NCBI RefSeq assembly: GCF_024320865.1
Contig: NZ_JANDBD010000020.1
Location: 1-64,000, forward strand
Direction of reading: 5' to 3'
Length of the DNA: 64,000 nucleotides
From: Mycolicibacterium arenosum
GTDB taxonomy: Bacteria; Actinomycetota; Actinomycetes; Mycobacteriales; Mycobacteriaceae
The notes below the pieces were generated by a model. It searched no databases. It was not told where the DNA came from and worked only from the letters and a program-made list of their open reading frames with translations. The position numbers and the translations under genes were made by a program. Shown piece by piece: positions 9,580 to 17,750 of the stretch (position 1 is its first letter; each line of letters starts with the position of its first letter).

Positions 9580-9942
9580 ATGAACCACCCCGACGACGAC
9601 CACGATCCGGCGACTGCCCGGTACGACGAGGACTGGGAGCGCTGGTGCGGATCCGCCGTAACGCCGGTGCGACAACTCAAGCGCGGCGCGAAGGTCCGCG
9701 TTCAGGACGGCCGACGCTGGATCACCTTCCCCGACGAACGCCGCGGAGTCCCGGTCGTGATCGACATGCCCGTCGACGCGGCCACCGGGTCCTGCGACCG
9801 CGGCCGACACGACGCCTGCCCGCACCGCCTCGGCGGACCGCAGGAGGGCGGCGTCACCCTCAAGTTGTCGCTGCCCGGATTCACGTGGCGCTGCGGCTGC
9901 CCGTGCCACCGCGACCCGATGCGCGCCGGCCGGCTGTTCTGA
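9580..9942 (+). CDS. Small Cys/His-rich hypothetical protein
   Basis: A 120-residue soluble protein starting MNHPDDDHDPATARYDEDWE. The C-terminal half holds Cys and His residues arranged like a metal site (CDRGRHDACPHRLGG, then WRCGCPCHRDP). The N-terminus is acidic. No known family was recognised. An open frame extends upstream to 9388 but runs through the structured leader and lacks coding character, so the ATG at 9580 is preferred. It lies between leader copy 1 and a strong hairpin, so it is probably a single-gene transcription unit. Confidence 0.65.
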   Translation: MNHPDDDHDPATARYDEDWERWCGSAVTPVRQLKRGAKVRVQDGRRWITFPDERRGVPVVIDMPVDAATGSCDRGRHDACPHRLGGPQEGGVTLKLSLPGFTWRCGCPCHRDPMRAGRLF

Positions 9943-9949
9943 CCGAACC

Positions 9950-9989
9950 GGATCCGGTCCGCCCCGAACGCCGCGGGCGGGCCGGATCC
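9950..9989 (+). terminator. GC-rich hairpin terminator
   Basis: Eight bases after the stop codon, GGATCCGGTCCGCCC (9950-9964) pairs with GGGCGGGCCGGATCC (9975-9989). The 15-bp stem has one T-G wobble and a 10-base loop. There is no U-tract, as is common for actinobacterial intrinsic terminators. Confidence 0.7.
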
Positions 9990-10070
9990 CTCCTGCCGCC
10001 AGTCGATCCCGTGCCGTCACCTCTGCCCGCGCCCTGGGGGCGCGGGCCCGGCCGCCTGCGGCGTCCATGG

Positions 10071-10325
10071 GAGCCACTCACCTACTAGCCGTTAGCGGGT
10101 CGCCCAGTGTGACCGACGGGGGCCCGTCACCGTCAACCCACGCCCGGCACGGCTCGCCCGTTCTCCGCTGCGGCGCGCTCCGCAGGCTCCGCGCGCCTGC
10201 GCTGCGCCCGTGCGGCTCCGACGGCATTTCCGGCCCTATCGGAGCTCGCTGCGCTCGCGGGGCCGGAAATCCGCCTCCAGCCGGTGCCGGGCTCTGCGGG
10301 GTTGACGGCGCCACCCCGCCGGTCC
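10071..10325 (+). promoter_or_regulatory. Structured leader repeat, copy 2
   Basis: This is the second copy of the leader. Block A (10071-10139) and block B (10296-10325) match copy 1 closely, including GTCGCCCAGTGTGACCGACG, CCGTCAACCC and TTGACGGCGCCACCCCGCCG. Here the two blocks are 157 bases apart and the insert is itself nested inverted repeats: GCCCGGCAC with GTGCCGGGC, and ATTTCCGGCCC with GGGCCGGAAAT. The whole element could fold into one long arm with CCGTCAACCC paired to GGGTTGACGG. Local pairing of GCGGGGT with ACCCCGC in block B is the alternative. It ends 53 bases before the ATG at 10379. Confidence 0.55.
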
Positions 10326-10378
10326 CCCGACCCCCGCGCCAACTCCGGTGCACATCACCTACCCGAACGGAAAACATC

Positions 10379-10900
10379 ATGCGTACCGAATTCACGGACT
10401 TCGTTCCCGCCGCCCTCATCACCCACACCACCGCCGCCATCCGCGGCCTGCAGCGCGCCGACATCTCCGTGCACCACGCCCGCACCACCGACGCCCGCAT
10501 CTCGATGACCTTCACCGGGATCCACATGACGATCTACTCCTGCGACGCCGCCCAGGGACTGCTCGAGGCCTTCGACGCCGCCCGCGGCCACATGGCCAAC
10601 CTGCCCCGCGAGATCCCCTCGCCCCGTGCCGAATCCGGGTCCGCACGCATCGCACTCGCCCTGGAATGGACCCGGCGCCCCCAGTACGCCGTCCTGGCCC
10701 AGACCGCGCCGAACAAGGCCGGCACCGCCGCCGTCCACTGGCTGGACCTCTACACCGGACCGGTCACCTGGCAGATCCGCGACCAGATCGGCCTGAAGTC
10801 CACCATCGCCCTGCTCACCCAGGTGCACCGCACCGCCGCCGCCGTCTTCCTCGACGCCGCCGAGCACAGCGCCGACCCCACCATCCACGTGGAGTGGTGA
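10379..10900 (+). CDS. Hypothetical protein downstream of leader copy 2
   Basis: A 173-residue soluble protein (MRTEFTDFVPAALITHTTAAIRG at the start). It reads as an alpha/beta domain with no signal peptide, membrane segment or recognised motif, and ends in HVEW. The ATG at 10379 follows CGGAAAACATC, a weak purine-rich ribosome site, and the codon bias typical of the genome begins there. It is flanked by leader copy 2 and a perfect 13-bp hairpin, matching the arrangement of the gene at 9580. The two products show no obvious similarity, so what is shared is the control region, not the protein. Confidence 0.65.
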   Translation: MRTEFTDFVPAALITHTTAAIRGLQRADISVHHARTTDARISMTFTGIHMTIYSCDAAQGLLEAFDAARGHMANLPREIPSPRAESGSARIALALEWTRRPQYAVLAQTAPNKAGTAAVHWLDLYTGPVTWQIRDQIGLKSTIALLTQVHRTAAAVFLDAAEHSADPTIHVEW

Positions 10901-10905
10901 ACCGG

Positions 10906-10942
10906 GCGGGCGGCCGGGTCCCACGCGGGCCCGGCCGCCCGC
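10906..10942 (+). terminator. Perfect 13-bp GC hairpin terminator
   Basis: GCGGGCGGCCGGG (10906-10918) pairs perfectly with CCCGGCCGCCCGC (10930-10942) around an 11-base loop, starting five bases after the stop codon. It lacks a U-tract. Confidence 0.7.
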
Positions 10943-11025
10943 GCGTCGCCCGGCCGCCGGCCGCGATCCAGCGCGCCGCCCGCGATCACACGATCACCAC
11001 GTGATCGCATCACCCGGTCACGCCG

Positions 11026-11484
11026 TCACGGGCGTCGACCGGGGGTCACGGCGGCCGAACGCCCGTCGGTGACCGGCTCCGCCCCACTGGGCGGCGGTGG
11101 CACCCCCTGTTCCGCCGCGGCGCCGGCGGCCTGCTCGGCCGAGGTGGACTGCGCGGCCGTCTTGAGGAACTCGCGCACGCGACCGATGGACACCCCGGCG
11201 GCGTCGGCGATGGCCGGCACCGTCTCGCCCCGCAACCGCATCCGCTGCAAGGCCCGACCCGCCGCGAGCCGGTGCGAGTCGCGGCGCCGCTCCGCCTCCG
11301 CGTTCAGCGCCGTCGTCTTGGCCGCCAGCCACGCGTCGACCTCCGCGACCCTCGCGGCCTGCACGGTGAACTCGGTCAGATCGCCGATGTTGGCCCGCTC
11401 CCGCGCTTCCCGCGCCGCGGCGGCGTCGCGCTGGCGCTCCAACAGTCGGGCCCGCGCCTGCTTACGGCTCGTCGTCCTCTCCAT
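11026..11484 (-). CDS. Coiled-coil / helix-turn-helix protein divergent from traA
   Basis: A 152-residue charged protein. Residues 1-75 are Arg/Glu/Ala-rich and probably a long helix or coiled coil. Residues about 85-120 contain a helix-turn-helix (GETVPAIADAAGVSIGRVREFLK). The tail is Pro/Ala-rich. It is transcribed away from the relaxase gene across about 365 bases. By position it could be an accessory relaxosome protein or a regulator of traA, as small DNA-binding proteins beside relaxase genes often are; that is inference. The ATG at 11484 is chosen over upstream extensions because coding character starts there. Confidence 0.65.
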   Translation of the reverse strand: MERTTSRKQARARLLERQRDAAAAREARERANIGDLTEFTVQAARVAEVDAWLAAKTTALNAEAERRRDSHRLAAGRALQRMRLRGETVPAIADAAGVSIGRVREFLKTAAQSTSAEQAAGAAAEQGVPPPPSGAEPVTDGRSAAVTPGRRP

Positions 11485-11849
11485 GGCGGCGATGCTAAAC
11501 CGATCACCCCACGCGTCCGGCGATCGTGAATGCCGGGCCTCCCGCGCCGGCGGCCCGGCGCGCCGCACCACCCCGGTTCCCGTTCGATCTTGCCCTCCCG
11601 AGCCACTCCCGTTCCCCGTCCTCACGTCGTCCGGATCCCGCTCGTCCCAGCGTCACCCGTCCCCCACCCCCGTTCGCCCAAGTCCCGCACCCGATTGGTC
11701 ACCAGCCGTCAGGGCCTACCGGCCCCTCCCACACACCACACACCTCTTGCACTCAGGTCACGTCCGCATAACTCCCGTTCAGGAGGGGTGCTGTTTACGA
11801 TCGCCGGAGCCGTGGGGTGATCGTCTTATCGTCGGCGTGTGACGCGGTC
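11485..11849. other. Divergent intergenic region, candidate oriT
   Basis: About 365 bases between the HTH gene and traA, with no gene. It holds inverted repeats typical of such regions: GGCC...GGCC near 11720-11735 and CTCC...GGAG (11772-11786), next to a short run of CACAC repeats at about 11733-11750. In MobF systems oriT commonly lies beside the relaxase gene, so a nick site here is plausible but not shown. An AGGAGG at 11781 is too far from the traA start to be its ribosome site. Confidence 0.35.
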
Positions 11850-14800
11850 ATGATGAGCACCCACAAGCTCACCGCCGGAGACGGATACCTGTATCTGGTC
11901 CGGCAGACCGCCGCGCACGACGCCGAAAAGCGCGGCCGCACAACGCTGGCCGACTACTACACCGACAAGGGCGAAACACCCGGCGAGTGGACCGGCCGAG
12001 GGCTGTCCGCGTTCGGCGACCCCGTCGGCCGCGAGTTCAGCACCGACACCGAGGCCGAGCTGTGGCGCATCGACCCCGGATCGCAGGTCACCGAAGACCA
12101 GATGCGCGCCCTCTTCGGACTCGGACTGCACCCGAACGCCGGCCGGATCGCCGAACATCTGATACTGCGCGGTGCTGGCAAAGCCGCGGCCACCGCGGCG
12201 GTGAACCTAGGGCGGCCGTTCCTCATCAACGACGCCTCCACCGAACTGCAGCGCCGCCTGGCGGTTGCGTTCCGCGACCACAACCTCAGTACGAGCCGCC
12301 CGTGGAACGCGCCCATCGACGAAGCGCTGCGCGCTCGATTGAGGACCGACATCGCGCGCGACATGTTCGCCGCCGAATACGGCCGTCTACCGTCGGATGA
12401 GCGGGAACTGACCGGGTTCATCGCCACCCAGTCCCGTGACCAGACCACCTCCACCGCCGGGTACGACCTCACGTTCAGCCCCGTGAAGAGCTTCTCCGTG
12501 CTCTGGGCACTCGCCCCACTCGAGCTGTCGAAGACGTTGGAGCAGTGCCATGACCGGGCCGTCGCCGACACCCTCGAGTTCCTGCAGGACCACGCCGCCT
12601 TCACCCGCATCGGCGCCCAGGGAGTGGCTCAACTCGACACCGAAGGGTTCATCGCTGCCCGCTTTGTGCACCGCGACAGTCGCGCCGGTGACCCCGATCT
12701 GCACACCCACATCGCCGTCTCCAACAAGGTCCGCGCGATCGGAGCCGACGGCGTCCCCAGGTGGCTGGCAGTGGACGGACGACCGCTGTTCAAGACCACT
12801 GTCGCGGCGTCGGAGTTCTACAACACCCGCCTGGAGGCGTACGCCACCGAACTCGCCGGGGTGGTGTTCGAGGAACGTCCCGCGACCGAGCGGGGGAAGC
12901 GTCCGGTGCGGGAGATCGTCGGTATACCGACCGATCTGTGCGAGATGTTCTCCACCCGACGCGCCCTCATCCGCGACCGCTACACCGATCTGGCGAAACG
13001 CTTTCAGTTCGATCACGGTCGCGAACCCACCACCATCGAGGCGATCGCCCTGCATCAGCAGGCCACCCTTGAAACGCGAGTGGCGAAGCACGAACCGCGT
13101 TCGTTGGCCGAGCAGCGTCAGCAGTGGCGCACCCAGGCGATCGAGCATCTCGGCTCCCAACACGCCCTGTCGACGGTGCTCGTCGGCATCCACGCACAAC
13201 TGCCCCTGCAGACGGTGGTGGTCACACCGGAGTGGGTCGCGCAACAGGCTCGCCTGGTCGTCGACACCGTCTCCGCATCGCGGTCGAGTTGGCAGCGCGT
13301 CCACGTGTACGCCGAAGCCCAACGCCGTATCCGTAATACCGGCATGGCGTCGGATTCGCATCTCGCGGAGTCCATTACGGCGGCCGCTCTGGCCGAGCCG
13401 TTGAGTCGCGCACACGCCCGTATCGTCGATTCCGACCTTGGGGAACCCGACGTGCTGCGGCGTCGTGACGGCGCGAGTGTCTACACCACCCACGGCACCG
13501 CCCTGTTCACCAGCGTCGATGTTCTGGCCGCCGAGAAGCGCATCCTGCGCGCCGCCGGACAACGCGACGGCCGCCGCATCGACGACGAGACCGTCGATCT
13601 GGCGCTGCTCGGGTTGAAGACCACCCGTGGTCGTGAACTCAACCCAGGCCAGCGTGCGGTGGTGCGGGAGATGGCCTGCTCCGGTGCGCGGGTGCAACTC
13701 GCTCTCGCACCCGCCGGGTCGGGGAAGACGACCGCGATGGCCGCGCTGGCGCGGGCGTGGGAGGAGTCCGGCGGCACCGTCCTGGGCCTGTCCCCCGGCG
13801 CGAACCAGGCCCAACTGCTGCGCGAGGACATCGGCGCCGAGTGCGACACCGTCGACAAGTTCATCTGGCTCCACCAACACCCCGATGCTCACAACGATCC
13901 GGCGCGACAGTGGTTCGACGCCATCGACGAGAACACGCTGATCATCCTCGACGAAGCCGGGAAAGCCGGCACCCGCCAACTCGACGCCGTCATCACCACC
14001 GCCCTCGCCCGCGGCGCGAGCGTGCGTCTCATCGGTGACGACCAACAATTGGCATCGATGTCCGCGGGTGGGGTCCTGCGCGATATCGACGCCACCCACG
14101 GCGCACTCACCCTCTCAGAGGTGATTCGGTTCCGGTCGCGCGCCGAAGCGCACGCCGGTCTCGCGCTGCGAGACGGGGATCCGGCCGGGTTGGCGTTCTA
14201 CGCCGATTACCACCGCATCCACGTCGGGTCCGACGACACCGTCATCGATCAGGTCTACCAAGCGTGGTCCGACGATCGGAACCGCGGTTTCGACAGTGCG
14301 ATGCTCGCCCCCACCAACGACATCGTCACCCAACTCAACGAACGCGCTCGCCTCGACCGACTCACCCGAATCACGGAGAGCGGCAGCCCCGTTCGGGCCG
14401 CGGACGTCCGCGAAGCTCAGCTGGCTGACGGCCTGCGTGCGTCCGTTGGCGATATCGTGGCGACCCGCCGCAACAGGCGCACCCTACGCCTCGGCGGTAC
14501 CGACTTCGTGCGCAACGGCTACCGCTGGCGCGTCGACAACGTCACCCGCGACGGCGCACTCACGGTCGCACGCCTCGACACCGGCCAGAAAGCCGTCCTG
14601 CCGGCCTGGTACGTCCGCGCCCACGTCACCCTCGGCTACGCCTCGACGATCGACGCTTCGCAGGGGATGACCATCGGCAACAAAACCACCACCGGCACCT
14701 GCCACGTCGTCGGGTCGGATCGCCTGACCCGCCAACAGCTCTACACCGCCATGACACGTGCCACCGACGGAAGCCACGTGTACCTGGCGACCGCGGAGAC

Positions 14801-17750
14801 CGACGCCCACAACGTCCTCACCCCGAAAGCCACCCACCCCGACACCGCCCTCGACGTCCTGCAACGCGTCCTCGCCCGCGACGGCGCCGCGGTCTCGGCC
14901 ACCACCGAACAACGCCGCACCGAGGACCCGTTCCAGCGGATCGGGCACGCCAGCCGGATGTACGTCCACGCCATCGGCGCCCTGGCCGAACACCACCTCG
15001 GCGCTGCCGCGATGGCGGCGATCGACGCCGCCGCCAAACAGGTCCAGCCGAACCTGACTGCCGCGGGCGGCTGGTCCACCCTGCGGCTGCACCTTGCGCT
15101 GCTCGCCATCGCCGGCCACGACCCGATCAAGCGGCTCGAAGCCGCTGCCGCACAGGGCGACCTGACCAACGCGGCTGACCCGGCAGCCGTCCTGGACTAC
15201 CGCCTGGAGCCCGGTGCCGACACTCGCGACGCCGGTCCCCTTCGGTGGCTGCCGCCCCTTCCCGAAGCTCTGATCGACAGCACCGACTGGGCCGACTACC
15301 TGCACGCGCGCCGCGACCTCGTGACCACCCTCGCCGACCGGATCCGGTACACCGCCGCCGGATGGGATGCCACCACCGCGCCCCGCTGGGCCCGCCCCCT
15401 CCTTGACGCGAATGCGGGAGTGCGGGCGGAGATCGCGGTGTTCCGCGCCGCCCATGACGTGCCCGACCCGGACACCCGACTCACCGGGCCCGAGCAGTAC
15501 GCCACCCGCGACCGCCGCGCCCAGAACCTCCTCGAAGACATGGCCGCCCGCGAGATCGGCCACACCGCACCCGACCATCGTCGCTTCCATTACCTCGACC
15601 GCCTCGACCCCCGCATCCGGCGCGACCCCTACTGGCCGCAACTCGCAAACCGCCTGACCGAGGTCGCTCGCACCGACGTCGACGTCCGACGGCTCGTCGC
15701 CGACGCCGCCGCCGACGGGCCACTGCCCGACCAGATGCCCGGCGCCGCGCTGTGGTGGCGCCTGGCCGGACGCCTGCACCCCGCCGCCCTCGAGACCCGC
15801 GCCGAGTACCTGCGCCCCGACTGGCTACCGGACCTGCACCGCGTGTTCGGCTCCGCGACAGCCGGAACCATCGTCGCCGACCCGGCGTTCGGCGGCCTGG
15901 TCGCCGCCATCGACACCGCCGACCCCGAACGCTGGACACCGATCGAGCTCCTGCAGTTGGCGCACGAACACCTCCGCGACCACGACGACACGCTGCGCCG
16001 GGATGAGTACGCCCGACTGCTCACCTACTCCATCGACCTGTTCGCCACCCCGAACCCCTACGACCACATCGACATCCCCGCCTACAGCGACGCCGACATC
16101 CCCGTAGACACCGACGAGGAGGAGGCACTCATTCACCAGGTGCCCGACCCCAGCCACGCGCCGACAGTCCCACCCGACGACGTCCTGCTCGAGATGCTCG
16201 GCCTCGGTCACGGCGGCCACCTCATCCCACCCACCGACCTAGAAGACCTCCCGCCCGACCTCTTCGACTACGACACAGACGATTTCGCGCTCACCTTCGA
16301 CGACCTCCTCACCGAACGCCCGGCACCCCGCCCCCTCAACGAGGTCGTGGCGGACGTCAGGGCGTTACGCGAAGCCAAACACCGCGCCACCGAACACCTC
16401 CGCCACCTCCAGGACCGCGTCCGCCGCAACGACGGCCCCGCCGTTCGCGCCGCCGCCGAACTCATGGCGGAGCTCCGCGAACGCGCGGCGGCCGACCGCC
16501 CGTACGCGATCGCCGTCCAGGACGTCCTCGCCCGCTGGGCCGACGCCGACACCGACTACCAACACGCCCTCGACTACGCGCGCTACACCCGGGACCAACT
16601 CGCGCTAGCCGAAGCCGAAGCCGAAGCCGACGCAGACATCGACCGACTCGACGTCGAATCCGCCCGCGCCGCCGTCAAGCTCGCCACTTTCGCGATCCCC
16701 GATGTTTCACCTGCAGAACGTTTCCACCGCGAGCTCACCGGGGTGATGGCCGAGCGCGCCGAGGCCGCAGGTGGCGCCGACCGGATCGTCACCGACGGGA
16801 CGGTGGAGGCCGCCCGCAAACAGGCCATCGCCGACGACGCCGCCGCAGTGGCCGCGGCCCGCGCTCACCGAGACCGCCTCCGCACCGACTTGGATCGCGC
16901 AGAAGCCGCCACCGCAAAAGCCTTCGCCGAAGCCGACGCCCGCACAACCGACTACGTTCTCGACCACATTGACCAGCTGCACACCGAACTCGCCATGCTC
17001 CGCGCCGCCGGCGACTACCGCATCGAACGCGCCATCCACATCGACCCCGACGCCGTCAGCCACCTCCCAGACCTCACCGCCCGCGGCATCACCAACCTCG
17101 CGCGAAGCGGCTTCACCGTCACCGCCGTCCACGCCGGCGACCTCAACACCACACGTCGAGCGCTAGCCGTCCTCCAGGCCGCGGCGTCGGCGCAAGATCG
17201 CACCATCCTATGGTGCTCCCCCACCGACAAGCACCTGACACGGCCTATCGACTGCGACGATTGGAACTCCGGGCTCTCACTCGCCCACGTCCACGGTCAG
17301 GTCTGTCGACGCGAGCGCCAAATCGACTCCAGCACAACCATCGTCGTCGAATACGCCGCGCAGGCGGATCCGGCCATCCTCGTGGACCTCGCGGACCATG
17401 TGGCGGAACATCACGCTCGACTGATTCTCCTCGATGGCGACGACTGCGGACGGCCTTCCGCACCATCCAGACGCATCTTCAAGCTCCTGCAGCAGGACCT
17501 GCCCTGGTCGGTCACGCTCACCGTTGACGAAGCGACACCCGCACGCAGCGCCGCCCGGCCCGATGTCGACCCCGTCATCGATCACGCAGCGCGATGTGAT
17601 CGCGCGCCTCTGCCGTCGTCCATCACGACTGCCCTGAACGAACGCGACGTTCTCCGGCTACGACACGCCGCGAGCAGCCGACTCGACGCCGACATCTGGC
17701 GGGTCATCGAAACCCGGCTGCCTGTTCCTACACCCGGACTAGAGCGTTAG
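11850..17750 (+). CDS. traA: TraA-type MobF relaxase-helicase
   Basis: A multidomain conjugative relaxase of 1966 residues. The N-terminal TrwC-type relaxase domain begins MMSTHKLTAGDGYLYLVRQ and has the metal-binding histidine motif LHTHIAVSN at about residues 283-291. A superfamily 1 helicase follows, with Walker A (APAGSGKT, about 620) and Walker B (LIILDEAGKAG, about 700). The last roughly 800 residues include long acidic and coiled-coil stretches. It should nick oriT, bind the transferred strand covalently and unwind the plasmid. The open frame begins at a GTG at 11817, but TraA proteins usually start with the ATG pair at 11850/11853. No coupling protein gene is nearby. Confidence 0.95.
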   Translation: MMSTHKLTAGDGYLYLVRQTAAHDAEKRGRTTLADYYTDKGETPGEWTGRGLSAFGDPVGREFSTDTEAELWRIDPGSQVTEDQMRALFGLGLHPNAGRIAEHLILRGAGKAAATAAVNLGRPFLINDASTELQRRLAVAFRDHNLSTSRPWNAPIDEALRARLRTDIARDMFAAEYGRLPSDERELTGFIATQSRDQTTSTAGYDLTFSPVKSFSVLWALAPLELSKTLEQCHDRAVADTLEFLQDHAAFTRIGAQGVAQLDTEGFIAARFVHRDSRAGDPDLHTHIAVSNKVRAIGADGVPRWLAVDGRPLFKTTVAASEFYNTRLEAYATELAGVVFEERPATERGKRPVREIVGIPTDLCEMFSTRRALIRDRYTDLAKRFQFDHGREPTTIEAIALHQQATLETRVAKHEPRSLAEQRQQWRTQAIEHLGSQHALSTVLVGIHAQLPLQTVVVTPEWVAQQARLVVDTVSASRSSWQRVHVYAEAQRRIRNTGMASDSHLAESITAAALAEPLSRAHARIVDSDLGEPDVLRRRDGASVYTTHGTALFTSVDVLAAEKRILRAAGQRDGRRIDDETVDLALLGLKTTRGRELNPGQRAVVREMACSGARVQLALAPAGSGKTTAMAALARAWEESGGTVLGLSPGANQAQLLREDIGAECDTVDKFIWLHQHPDAHNDPARQWFDAIDENTLIILDEAGKAGTRQLDAVITTALARGASVRLIGDDQQLASMSAGGVLRDIDATHGALTLSEVIRFRSRAEAHAGLALRDGDPAGLAFYADYHRIHVGSDDTVIDQVYQAWSDDRNRGFDSAMLAPTNDIVTQLNERARLDRLTRITESGSPVRAADVREAQLADGLRASVGDIVATRRNRRTLRLGGTDFVRNGYRWRVDNVTRDGALTVARLDTGQKAVLPAWYVRAHVTLGYASTIDASQGMTIGNKTTTGTCHVVGSDRLTRQQLYTAMTRATDGSHVYLATAETDAHNVLTPKATHPDTALDVLQRVLARDGAAVSATTEQRRTEDPFQRIGHASRMYVHAIGALAEHHLGAAAMAAIDAAAKQVQPNLTAAGGWSTLRLHLALLAIAGHDPIKRLEAAAAQGDLTNAADPAAVLDYRLEPGADTRDAGPLRWLPPLPEALIDSTDWADYLHARRDLVTTLADRIRYTAAGWDATTAPRWARPLLDANAGVRAEIAVFRAAHDVPDPDTRLTGPEQYATRDRRAQNLLEDMAAREIGHTAPDHRRFHYLDRLDPRIRRDPYWPQLANRLTEVARTDVDVRRLVADAAADGPLPDQMPGAALWWRLAGRLHPAALETRAEYLRPDWLPDLHRVFGSATAGTIVADPAFGGLVAAIDTADPERWTPIELLQLAHEHLRDHDDTLRRDEYARLLTYSIDLFATPNPYDHIDIPAYSDADIPVDTDEEEALIHQVPDPSHAPTVPPDDVLLEMLGLGHGGHLIPPTDLEDLPPDLFDYDTDDFALTFDDLLTERPAPRPLNEVVADVRALREAKHRATEHLRHLQDRVRRNDGPAVRAAAELMAELRERAAADRPYAIAVQDVLARWADADTDYQHALDYARYTRDQLALAEAEAEADADIDRLDVESARAAVKLATFAIPDVSPAERFHRELTGVMAERAEAAGGADRIVTDGTVEAARKQAIADDAAAVAAARAHRDRLRTDLDRAEAATAKAFAEADARTTDYVLDHIDQLHTELAMLRAAGDYRIERAIHIDPDAVSHLPDLTARGITNLARSGFTVTAVHAGDLNTTRRALAVLQAAASAQDRTILWCSPTDKHLTRPIDCDDWNSGLSLAHVHGQVCRRERQIDSSTTIVVEYAAQADPAILVDLADHVAEHHARLILLDGDDCGRPSAPSRRIFKLLQQDLPWSVTLTVDEATPARSAARPDVDPVIDHAARCDRAPLPSSITTALNERDVLRLRHAASSRLDADIWRVIETRLPVPTPGLER

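Noticed and set aside
9400..10325. Integron attC sites or an integron cassette array
   Set aside because: CCGTCAACCC and GGGTTGACGG superficially resemble attC core sites, but the consensus RYYYAAC/GTTRRRY is not met, and no integron integrase is in the window.
11788..11820. 10-codon leader peptide before traA (GTG start next to AGGAGG)
   Set aside because: The ribosome site is only one base from the start codon, too close to work, and no regulatory hairpin follows.
12387..14099. Long minus-strand open frame inside traA
   Set aside because: It is a shadow of the relaxase, whose motifs are unambiguous on the + strand.
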